NCBI GenBank assembly: GCA_964479405.1
Contig: CAYZMA010000006.1
Coordinates: 1 to 36,705, forward strand
From: JAMCZU01 sp964479405
GTDB taxonomy: Bacteria > Patescibacteriota > UBA1384 > UBA12157 > JAENIV01
Direction of reading: 5' to 3'
DNA length: 36,705 bases
Shown: positions 30,128 through 36,705 of the stretch, in pieces
Position numbering within the stretch: the first letter of the stretch is position 1
Layout of the letters: each line of letters starts with the position of its first letter
Translations under genes and position numbers: made by a program
The notes under the pieces: model-generated
The model's database searches: none
Seen by the model: the letters and a program-made list of their open reading frames with translations, nothing else
Told to the model about the DNA's origin: nothing

Positions 30128-31540
30128 ATGGCAGTTGAAATTAACGGTCAAAATTTTGAATTAAAACCGCATCAAAATGTTGTGCAAAACCAAAAAGGCA
30201 AACCTTTTCGCGATTTTGACGATATTGCTTTGACGCGCGACGAGGCAAAATGCATTGGCTGTGGTCTTTGTCGCACCGCTTGTTTGGAATACAATAATTT
30301 AGGGATACCCGTTGAAACAAAGGTGGAAGATTGCGTCTATTTTCGGCCTGATGGAAAATTAAAAGTAACTGAAAGTAATTGCACTCGTTGCGGTCAGTGT
30401 ATTTTGGCTTGTCCAACTGGGACGTTTTCTGAAAAAGAAAATATTGAAGATGTTAAAAAAGATCTCGCTAATCCAAACAAAGTGGTTATTGCTCAAATTG
30501 CTCCTTCTGTGCGGGTGAGTTTAGGTGAATCATTCGGTAAGAATCCTGAAGATAATTTGGAAGGGCAAATGATTACCGCTTTGAAAAAACTTGGTTTTGA
30601 TTTTGTTTTTGATGTTAATTTAGGGGCTGATTTTACTACTTATGAAGAAGCTTATGATCTAAAAGAGAGAATTGAACAGGGGACGACGCCCTTACTAACA
30701 TCGTGTTGTCCGGCGCGAGTAAAATTTATTGAAGATTTTCATCCGGAGTTGATTAAAAATATTACATCGGTTAGATCACCGCAAGAATGTTTGGCAGTTT
30801 TAATAAAAACATATTTTGCCAAAAAACAGAAAATTGATCCAGCTAATATTTCGGTCGTTTCTATTATGCCTTGCGTGGCGAAAAAATACGAATCACGACG
30901 AGAGGGTGAAGATAAATCTGGACAATGGGATGTCGATTTTGTTTTAACTACCCGCGAATTTATTAAAATGGTAAAAACTGAAAAGATTGATTTGCCGAAT
31001 TTAGAACCAACTAAATTTGACGCGCCTTTGGGTGAGGCGACAGGCGCAGGGGCAATTTACGGCGCATCAGGCGGAGTAATGGAATCGGCGGTCAGAACTT
31101 TTGCTGACATTTTTCATAATGAAAAAATTGAAAAAATAGACTACCAAGAATTTCGGGGAATGGAAGGTATTAAAAAAGCGACTTTGAATGTTGGCGGTAA
31201 GGAAATAAAAATTGCCATTGCTACCGGTCTTGCAAATGCCGAAAAAATTATTGCCGAAATTAAAAAAGGTGAAATTTATCACTATGTTGAAGTAATGGCT
31301 TGTCCGGGCGGATGCGTTGGTGGTGGCGGACAACCAAAACCGCAAAGACAAGAAATTATTAATAAGAGGCGAGAAGCTTTGTATAAAATTGATGAAGGAA
31401 AACCAGTTCGCAAAGCTCACGAAAATCCTATTTTAAAACAAGTCTATGATGAATTTTTAGGTTGTGCTGGCTCGGAACTGGCTCAAAAATATCTTCATAC
31501 TACTTATAATGTCCAAAAAGCAAGAATTTGTAAAATATAG
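30128..31540 (+). CDS. [FeFe]-hydrogenase, monomeric with two 4Fe-4S clusters
   Basis: A 470-aa iron-only hydrogenase that couples ferredoxin-type electrons to H2. The ferredoxin domain has CIGCGLCRTAC (42-52) and CTRCGQCILACP (85-96). H-domain motifs: L1 TSCCPAR at 191-197, L2 MPCVAKK with Cys249, L3 MACPGGC at 391-396 followed by GGGGQP. The four H-cluster cysteines (194, 249, 392, 396) and the proton-transfer Cys193 are present. The usual Trp after TSCCP-x is Arg197 here, an uncommon change. A fused small-subunit tail (about 430-462, LGCAGSELAQKYLHTTY) ends it. No hydE/F/G maturases are in the window. AGAGGA precedes ATG 30128. Confidence 0.94.
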   Translation: MAVEINGQNFELKPHQNVVQNQKGKPFRDFDDIALTRDEAKCIGCGLCRTACLEYNNLGIPVETKVEDCVYFRPDGKLKVTESNCTRCGQCILACPTGTFSEKENIEDVKKDLANPNKVVIAQIAPSVRVSLGESFGKNPEDNLEGQMITALKKLGFDFVFDVNLGADFTTYEEAYDLKERIEQGTTPLLTSCCPARVKFIEDFHPELIKNITSVRSPQECLAVLIKTYFAKKQKIDPANISVVSIMPCVAKKYESRREGEDKSGQWDVDFVLTTREFIKMVKTEKIDLPNLEPTKFDAPLGEATGAGAIYGASGGVMESAVRTFADIFHNEKIEKIDYQEFRGMEGIKKATLNVGGKEIKIAIATGLANAEKIIAEIKKGEIYHYVEVMACPGGCVGGGGQPKPQRQEIINKRREALYKIDEGKPVRKAHENPILKQVYDEFLGCAGSELAQKYLHTTYNVQKARICKI

Positions 31541-31580
31541 CAAAGCTATTGCTTTGCGTGGAATTTCAGTATTCCGAAAT
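31540..31580 (+). repeat. Small hairpins after the hydrogenase gene
   Basis: GCAAAGC (31540-31546) pairs with GCTTTGC (31551-31557), and GGAAT (31560-31564) with ATTCC (31571-31575). There is no T-run, so it is not a clear terminator. The TATTCCGAAATAT tail is also found in the 51-aa ORF region near 13452. Confidence 0.45.
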
Positions 31581-31596
31581 ATAAAAAAGGAGAAAA

Positions 31597-32349
31597 ATGT
31601 CTAGATTACAAAACAAGGTGGCGATTATAACTGGGGCTGGGTCGGGGATTGGCCGAGCGATGGCCGAAGTTTTTGCCAAAGAGGGGGCAAAAGTAATAGT
31701 TGCTGACTACAAACCGGAAGGTGGTCAAGAAACTATTAAAAACATTATTGATGCCGGTGGTCAAGCGGAATTTGTTCAAGCCGATGTTTCTAAATCCAAT
31801 GAAGTAGAAGCGATGGTTAAAGTGGCGGTGGAAAAATTTGGCGGTTTGGATATTTTAGTTAATAATGCCGGCGTGGCTTTAATGGCTGATCTTGCTAACA
31901 CTACCGATGAAATTTGGCAGAAAACCATTGATGTTGATTTGAAAGGAGTATTTTTGGGGGTCAAATTTGCGGTGCCGGAAATGGAAAAACGCGGTAAAGG
32001 CAAAATTATTAATACCGCTTCCATTGCTGGACTAGTGGGTTTTCAAGGAATTACTGCTTATTGCGCCGCCAAAGGCGGTGTAGTTAATATGACCAAGGAA
32101 ATGGCTTTGGATTTAGCATCAAAAAAAATTAATGTCAATGCGATTGCGCCAGGAATTATTAAAACAGCCATGACCACTGATATTTTAAAAGATCCGAAAA
32201 TGGCTGAAGGAATGCTGGCGCAAACGCCAATTGGTCGTCTAGGCGAGCCGGAAGATATTGCCTACGCCGCTTTGTATTTAGCTTCCGACGAATCTGATTT
32301 TGTCACCGGCCACACGCTTGTGGTTGACGGCGGCTGGATCGCCAAATAA
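31597..32349 (+). CDS. Short-chain dehydrogenase/reductase, NAD-type
   Basis: A 250-aa classical SDR. The cofactor loop is TGAGSGIG at 12-19, with Asp37 at the end of strand 2 favouring NAD over NADP. NNAG, catalytic Ser142, Tyr155 and Lys159 are all present. The C-terminal VDGGW is typical of FabG/sugar-alcohol dehydrogenases. The substrate cannot be read from sequence; the neighbouring glycolytic genes and hydrogenase suggest a redox-balancing role. AAGGAG precedes ATG 31597, and pgk follows after 6 bp. Confidence 0.92.
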   Translation: MSRLQNKVAIITGAGSGIGRAMAEVFAKEGAKVIVADYKPEGGQETIKNIIDAGGQAEFVQADVSKSNEVEAMVKVAVEKFGGLDILVNNAGVALMADLANTTDEIWQKTIDVDLKGVFLGVKFAVPEMEKRGKGKIINTASIAGLVGFQGITAYCAAKGGVVNMTKEMALDLASKKINVNAIAPGIIKTAMTTDILKDPKMAEGMLAQTPIGRLGEPEDIAYAALYLASDESDFVTGHTLVVDGGWIAK

Positions 32350-32355
32350 TAAGAT

Positions 32356-33330
32356 ATGAAAAAGATACAAGAAATTAAAGTTGAAAATAAAAATGTTTTA
32401 GTTCGCATTGACAGCGATGTTCCAGTTAAAGATGAACAAGTTACTGATGATGAAAGATTGCAGGCCAGTATTCCAACACTAAAATATCTCTTAGAAAATG
32501 GGGCGAAAGTTACTATAATTGGACACATCGGAAGGCCGAATAGTGAAGAAGTAACAGAACTCAAAATGCGACCGGTGGAAGATAAATTAATTGAACTTTT
32601 GGGAACGCACTTAAATTGGCAGATTTTAGAAAACTTGCGGTTTAATGCTGGTGAAGAAGAAAATAATCCGGAATTTACAGAACACTTAATCGCCGGTCAA
32701 GATTTGTTTGTCCAAGATGCTTTTGCCACGTGCCACAGAAATCACGCATCAACGGTAGGGGTGGCTAAACTTTTGCCATCGTATGCTGGCATGAGTGTTC
32801 AAAAAGAAGTGGAGAATTTAAGTAAAATTTTAGAAAGCCCTGTCAGACCGTTTATTGTTATTGTCGGCGGAGCAAAAATTGAAGACAAAAAACCGGTGAT
32901 TGATGGACTACTGCCTATAGCAGATAAGATTTTAGTTGGTGGTGTGGTTGCAAATGTTCTTCAAAAAGAAAAAGAACAATTATCGCCAAAGATAGTCTTA
33001 CCGATTGATGGTTTGCCGAAACTGACTGGTTTTGATATTGGACCAAAAACAATTGCATTATTTAAAAAAATAATAGAAAGCGCTAAAACAATTTTTTGGG
33101 CGGGAACAATGGGAAAATATGAAGATCCGGAATATTCAATTGGTTCTAAAGAAATTGCCGAAGCAATAGTTGCATCATCTGCCAAAAAATTCGCTGGGGG
33201 CGGTGATACAACTTCGTTTATTCGTCAAAATAATTTGCAAGATAAATTTGATTTTCTTTCCACCGGCGGTGGCGCGACTTTAGAATATCTCTCTGGCAAA
33301 AAACTACCGGGGTTGGAAGTATTGAATTAA
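32356..33330 (+). CDS. pgk: Phosphoglycerate kinase, compact form
   Basis: Makes ATP from 1,3-bisphosphoglycerate. 324 aa against about 390. Family blocks survive: VRIDSDVP (usually DFNVP), HIGRP, DAFATCHRNHAS, GGAKIEDK, FDIGPKT and GGGDT. The GPMGVFE block is changed to GTMGKYE. About 45 residues of helical connection in the nucleotide-binding domain, between VANVL and LPIDG, are missing. The gene completes the GAP-to-3PG path with gap. The Asn-to-Asp and GPMG changes are unusual but the enzyme looks functional. Confidence 0.93.
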   Translation: MKKIQEIKVENKNVLVRIDSDVPVKDEQVTDDERLQASIPTLKYLLENGAKVTIIGHIGRPNSEEVTELKMRPVEDKLIELLGTHLNWQILENLRFNAGEEENNPEFTEHLIAGQDLFVQDAFATCHRNHASTVGVAKLLPSYAGMSVQKEVENLSKILESPVRPFIVIVGGAKIEDKKPVIDGLLPIADKILVGGVVANVLQKEKEQLSPKIVLPIDGLPKLTGFDIGPKTIALFKKIIESAKTIFWAGTMGKYEDPEYSIGSKEIAEAIVASSAKKFAGGGDTTSFIRQNNLQDKFDFLSTGGGATLEYLSGKKLPGLEVLN

Positions 33331-33383
33331 CACATCGGATGTGTAAAGTCTAAAGTCGGATGTGTCATGGGTGGATAGACTTT
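33330..33383 (+). promoter_or_regulatory. Repeats upstream of tig
   Basis: A perfect palindrome ACACATC-G-GATGTGT (33330-33344), the direct repeat TCGGATGTGT (33335-33344 and 33356-33365), and an inverted repeat AAAGTCTA (33345-33352) / TAGACTTT (33376-33383). They lie between the pgk stop and the tig promoter and could be a terminator-like structure or an operator. Confidence 0.45.
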
Positions 33384-33404
33384 TAAAGAAGAACGTGCTA
33401 TATT
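33376..33404 (+). promoter_or_regulatory. tig promoter
   Basis: TAGACT at 33376-33381 (4 of 6), 17-bp spacer, TATATT at 33399-33404, 7 nt before ATG 33412 with no Shine-Dalgarno. Another probable leaderless start. Confidence 0.45.
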
Positions 33405-33411
33405 TTAAACT

Positions 33412-34608
33412 ATGGAAATTAAAAAAGAAAATTTAGAAAAATCAAAAATTAAATTAACTATTAAAGTTAGCTCTCCGGAAATGCGAGGCTTTTTTAGTCT
33501 GGCTTATAATAAATTGGCGCCAAGCGTGGAAGTCAAAGGTTTTCGTAAAGGGGCCGCGCCACGAGCTTTAACAATTTCGGCTATTGGCGAAAATCGGCTT
33601 AATTCAGAAATTTTGGATTTAGCTTTGAAAGAAACCTATTCCACTGCTTTGAAAAAAGAAAATATTTTACCCGTTGCTCAACCAAAAGTCAACATTAAAG
33701 TTCTAAAAGACCTTACGGTTGACACTGCTGAATTAGAATATGAATTGGAAGTAGATGTTTTGCCGGAAGTAAAAATTGGCGACTACAAAAAGATAAAAAT
33801 TAAAGAAAAGCCTGATAAAGAAATTAAAGTTACTGACGAAGAAGTAGATCAAGTTCTCTCGCATTTACTAAGGCAAAAAGCGACTTTTACTGACATTGAT
33901 AGCCCTTTGAAAATTGGCGACAGAGCCGAAATTAATTTTTCCGGATTTGAAAAAGGTGTTCAGATTGAAAATTTATCAAGCCAACATTATCCGGTCATTT
34001 TGGGCAGTGGCACAATTATTCCTGATTTTGAAAAAAAATTAACCGGTCTTAAAAAAGGCGACAAAAAAGAATTTATGGTGGAATTAGCCGATCCAAAAGA
34101 TCCTAAGAATTTGAAAAAACCAATTGATTTTAAAGTTGAAATTTTGGAAACGCAGGAAGTTATCTTGCCAAAATTAGACGATGCTTTTGCCAAAGATTTT
34201 CAAAAAAATTCATTAGAAGATTTAAAAAAAGCAATTTCCGAAGATATTATTTTACAAAAAAAAGAAGTTCAAAGAAAGAATTTAGAAAATCATGTTTTAG
34301 AGGAACTCTTAAAAATTACAACTATTGAAATTCCTGAAAGTTTAATTGAGCAAGAAAATGATCGACAAATTAATGACATTCGTTCCAAAGTTGCGCCAAT
34401 GGGAATGACTTTTGAAAAATATTTGGAAAATCTTAAAAAATCCGAAGCTGAATTTCGTCAGGAATTAATACCCCAGTCGGAAAGAATGATTAAAATTGGT
34501 TTGGCGCTGGGTGAAATTGTCAAAGCCGAGGAAATTGATTCCAAAGATAAAGACGCTGGCAAAATTGCACTTGACAAATTGCTCAAATATGCTAAAATTA
34601 ATGATTAA
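33412..34608 (+). CDS. tig: Trigger factor
   Basis: Ribosome-bound chaperone and peptidyl-prolyl isomerase. 398 aa. The N-terminal domain carries the ribosome-docking signature GFRKGAAP at 43-50. The FKBP-like PPIase domain (about 160-245) includes GDRAEINFSGF and LGSGTIIPDFE. The C-terminal helical chaperone domain follows (about 255-395). Somewhat shorter than E. coli (432). It is separated from pgk by repeats and has its own promoter. Confidence 0.96.
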   Translation: MEIKKENLEKSKIKLTIKVSSPEMRGFFSLAYNKLAPSVEVKGFRKGAAPRALTISAIGENRLNSEILDLALKETYSTALKKENILPVAQPKVNIKVLKDLTVDTAELEYELEVDVLPEVKIGDYKKIKIKEKPDKEIKVTDEEVDQVLSHLLRQKATFTDIDSPLKIGDRAEINFSGFEKGVQIENLSSQHYPVILGSGTIIPDFEKKLTGLKKGDKKEFMVELADPKDPKNLKKPIDFKVEILETQEVILPKLDDAFAKDFQKNSLEDLKKAISEDIILQKKEVQRKNLENHVLEELLKITTIEIPESLIEQENDRQINDIRSKVAPMGMTFEKYLENLKKSEAEFRQELIPQSERMIKIGLALGEIVKAEEIDSKDKDAGKIALDKLLKYAKIND

Positions 34609-34633
34609 AAATTATAATTTTAGGAAATAAAAA

Positions 34634-35677
34634 ATGCCCAATAATTTAAAAGAAATTCAACCAAAAAAGCAAAAAATTGCTTTTATCACTGGCATTACTG
34701 GACAAGATGGATCGTACTTGGCAGATTTTTTATTGGAAAAAGGTTACAAAGTTTTTGGTATGGTTCGCCGGACAAGCACGCCGAATTTAGAAAGAATTAG
34801 TCATATTTTAGACAAAATTGAGCTTGTTTATGGTGATTTGATAGATCAATCTTCGATTACCGCCTTGTTACAAGAAATTCAACCTGACGAAATCTATAAT
34901 TTAGCGGCTCAAAGTTTTGTTAAAGATTCGTGGAATGAACCTTTGGCAACAGGTGAATTTACAGGACTTGGAGTTTTGAGAGTTTTAGAAGCTATGCGGC
35001 AAGCATGTCCAAAAGCTAAATTTTACCAAGCTTCAAGTTCGGAAATGTTTGGATCAGCTCTCGCGCCACAAAACGAAAAAACCAAATTTGAACCACGAAG
35101 TCCGTATGCTGTCAGTAAAGTTTTTGGTCATTATATAACTATCAACTATCGCGAAAGCTACGGGCTTTTTGCATGTTCTGGAATTTTATTTAACCACGAA
35201 AGTCCGCGTCGCGGGATTGAATTTGTGACTCGAAAAATTACTGATGGCGTGGCCCGGATTAAATTAGGACTTGCTGACGAATTAAAATTGGGAAATCTGG
35301 ATGCAAAACGTGATTGGGGTTTTGCTGGCGACTATATTAAAGCGATGTGGCTAATGCTCCAGCAAGATAAACCTAACGATTACGTTATTGGTACAGGTAT
35401 AAATCATACTGTTCGAGATTTTGTTGAAGTGGCTTTCAAAGCGGCGGGAATCAAAGAATGGGAAAAATATGTCAAAGTTGATCCGAAGTTTTTGCGCCCT
35501 GCAGAAGTAGTTGAACTAAAAGCTGATATTACTAAAGCCAAAAAGAAATTAGGTTGGGAACCAGAAACAGATTTTAATAGTTTAGTTAAAATGATGGTAG
35601 AGGCTGATACTAAACGTTTATTAACCGAACGAGTTAAAAAAGATTTGGATGCTTTGCAACAGTATCGTATGGGGTAA
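34634..35677 (+). CDS. gmd: GDP-mannose 4,6-dehydratase
   Basis: Converts GDP-D-mannose to GDP-4-keto-6-deoxymannose, using bound NADP. 347 aa. Cofactor loop GITGQDG at 20-26; RRTSTPNLERI block; SSSEMFG; SPYAVSK with Tyr158 and Lys162; GILFNHESPRRG and GNLDAKRDWGFAGDYI, all diagnostic of GMD rather than generic epimerases. It lies 25 bp after tig and 24 bp before the reductase that should use its product. Confidence 0.95.
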   Translation: MPNNLKEIQPKKQKIAFITGITGQDGSYLADFLLEKGYKVFGMVRRTSTPNLERISHILDKIELVYGDLIDQSSITALLQEIQPDEIYNLAAQSFVKDSWNEPLATGEFTGLGVLRVLEAMRQACPKAKFYQASSSEMFGSALAPQNEKTKFEPRSPYAVSKVFGHYITINYRESYGLFACSGILFNHESPRRGIEFVTRKITDGVARIKLGLADELKLGNLDAKRDWGFAGDYIKAMWLMLQQDKPNDYVIGTGINHTVRDFVEVAFKAAGIKEWEKYVKVDPKFLRPAEVVELKADITKAKKKLGWEPETDFNSLVKMMVEADTKRLLTERVKKDLDALQQYRMG

Positions 35678-35701
35678 AAAACCAAAATTTTAGATTTAAT
35701 T

Positions 35702-36577
35702 ATGAAGATTATCGTGACTGGTTCTAATGGTTTCGTTGGTAAGCATTTAATTGAACTGCTTAAAAAAAACAAGGAAAATATAATTTTCCCTTTGGATTTT
35801 AAACAAGCCGATATTACAAAATATGCGGAAGTTAAAGCTTATTTAGAAAAAATAAAACCGGACCAAATTTATCATTTGGCGGGTTTTGCCTCCGGTGCCG
35901 GCAAAGATAAAGATCTTATTTTTAAAGTCAATATTGAGGGGACTCTGAATATCTTAAAAGCACTAAAAGTTATCGGTAAGCCAGTAAGAATATTACTTGC
36001 CTCGACTGCTTATGTTTATGGTAATACTCCCGTTTGTGTTAAAGAGGATGGCAAAATTGATACTAAAAGTTTTTACGATCAAAGTAAAATTAAAATGGAA
36101 GAAGAAGGGCTTAAATATCAAAATGGAAAGATCAAAATAGTCATCACGCGCGCATCTAATCACACTGGTCCTGGTCAAAAATTAGGTTTTGCGGTACCGG
36201 ATTTTTGTAGTCAAATTACCAAAGCTAAAGATGATGCCGAAATTATTATTGGGAATCTTTCGGCCCAGCGAGATTTGTTTGATGTTCGTGATTGTGTTAG
36301 GGCGTATGAATTAATTATGCGAAAAGGAATGTCGGGCGAAATCTATAATATTGGTACGGGTAAAACTATTGAAGTTAAAAAAATATTGGAAATGCTGATA
36401 AAAATATCGAGTAAGAATATAAGTTACAAAATCGATTCTAAAAAAATGCGTCCTTCGGATATAGAAAAAAATTGCGTAGACTCTTCAAAAGTTAGTGTTC
36501 TTGGATGGGCGCCCAAAATAGCTTTAGAAAAAACTTTAAGAGATACTTATAACTATTTTGAAATACTCGTTAAATAA
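35702..36577 (+). CDS. GDP-4-keto-6-deoxymannose reductase-like SDR (Rmd type)
   Basis: A 291-aa extended SDR. GSNGFVG at 7-13, Tyr125 and Lys129 in FYDQSK, and RASNHTGPGQKLGFAVPDF, the block that separates Rmd-type reductases from UDP-sugar epimerases. With gmd it would produce GDP-D-rhamnose or a related 6-deoxyhexose for surface glycans; the exact stereochemistry cannot be seen. No other glycan genes are in the window. Confidence 0.85.
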   Translation: MKIIVTGSNGFVGKHLIELLKKNKENIIFPLDFKQADITKYAEVKAYLEKIKPDQIYHLAGFASGAGKDKDLIFKVNIEGTLNILKALKVIGKPVRILLASTAYVYGNTPVCVKEDGKIDTKSFYDQSKIKMEEEGLKYQNGKIKIVITRASNHTGPGQKLGFAVPDFCSQITKAKDDAEIIIGNLSAQRDLFDVRDCVRAYELIMRKGMSGEIYNIGTGKTIEVKKILEMLIKISSKNISYKIDSKKMRPSDIEKNCVDSSKVSVLGWAPKIALEKTLRDTYNYFEILVK

Positions 36578-36705
36578 CAGATTATATTTGTAGTAACTTT
36601 TTCGCGATCGCGGAAAAGAGGTATGAATTACATGGTTCAATTGGAACAAAATGAGGCCGTTGAATAAAGCTTTAATTTACTCAAACTAAGATGCGTTTTG
36701 GGTAA
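36578..36705 (+). other. Window end: palindrome and a 14-codon ORF
   Basis: An imperfect palindrome (CTTTT and AAAAG arms around CGCGATCGCG at 36603-36612) lies after the last gene. A 14-codon ORF (MNYMVQLEQNEAVE) behind an AAGAGGT site follows. I see no supported gene in the last 128 bp. Confidence 0.4.

Noticed and set aside
1..36705. tRNA genes
   Set aside because: I looked for T-loop GGTTCGA-like words with acceptor pairing; the few GGTTCG hits lie in coding sequence or in the terminator near 12193.

Overview
The window is an AT-rich, densely packed bacterial contig with one scaffolding gap (10 N at 10898-10907). Gene content and gene shrinkage point to a Candidate Phyla Radiation / Patescibacteria genome, probably Parcubacteria-like. 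The evidence is a ProRS without its editing domain, an RF1 without domain 1, a one-domain EF-Ts, a compact PGK, a UvrC without the usual C-terminal extension, rpsB-tsf-frr without pyrH, and many small membrane proteins and DUFs. This placement is inferred from protein features; no phylogeny was run.

Layout. 1-3.9 kb: a tiny minus-strand gene diverges from gatA - HEPN-like protein - gatB - DUF5654-like protein. 3.9-9.9 kb: transglutaminase-fold protein, MgtA-type P-type ATPase, HtrA-like protease and an AAA/DUF4143 ATPase. 9.9-11.7 kb: minus-strand L31-start fragment (cut by the gap), rpmE and a short prfA, divergent from a secreted protein. 11.7-13.6 kb: an accessory patch with two small minus-strand genes behind identical 49-bp promoter-like repeats, a candidate small RNA, a HicB-like gene and an unlisted 51-aa ORF. 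13.6-16.4 kb: rpsB-tsf-frr-rseP. 16.4-18.1 kb: a small protein plus retropepsin-like protein, then a PEP-CTERM C-type-lectin-like protein. A 191-bp inverted repeat (190/191 identical) brackets 13.1-17.8 kb. 18.1-25.7 kb: proS, a very acidic 76-aa protein, uvrB-uvrA-uvrC. 25.7-33.3 kb: tpiA-fba-pfkB-like-gap, a membrane thioredoxin-like protein, a two-helix protein, an [FeFe]-hydrogenase, an SDR and pgk. 33.4-36.6 kb: tig, gmd and an rmd-like reductase.

How the genes fit together. The 25.7-33.3 kb block is most of lower glycolysis with a hydrogenase and an NAD-type SDR in the same direction, which suggests fermentation with electron disposal to H2. gmd plus the reductase would make a GDP-6-deoxyhexose. 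gatA/gatB form the tRNA amidotransferase core (no gatC here), and uvrBAC is a complete excision-repair set.

The most unusual signal is not one gene but a set of short palindromic or tandem repeats. They sit inside essential coding sequences in frame (gatA, gatB, gap, perhaps tpiA), replace a protein C-terminus (AAA ATPase), and carry promoter-like elements. Other points worth attention are divergent promoters that share one -35 box, promoters placed so close to start codons that transcripts should be leaderless, and an orphan PEP-CTERM protein in a genome type where that sorting system is unexpected.
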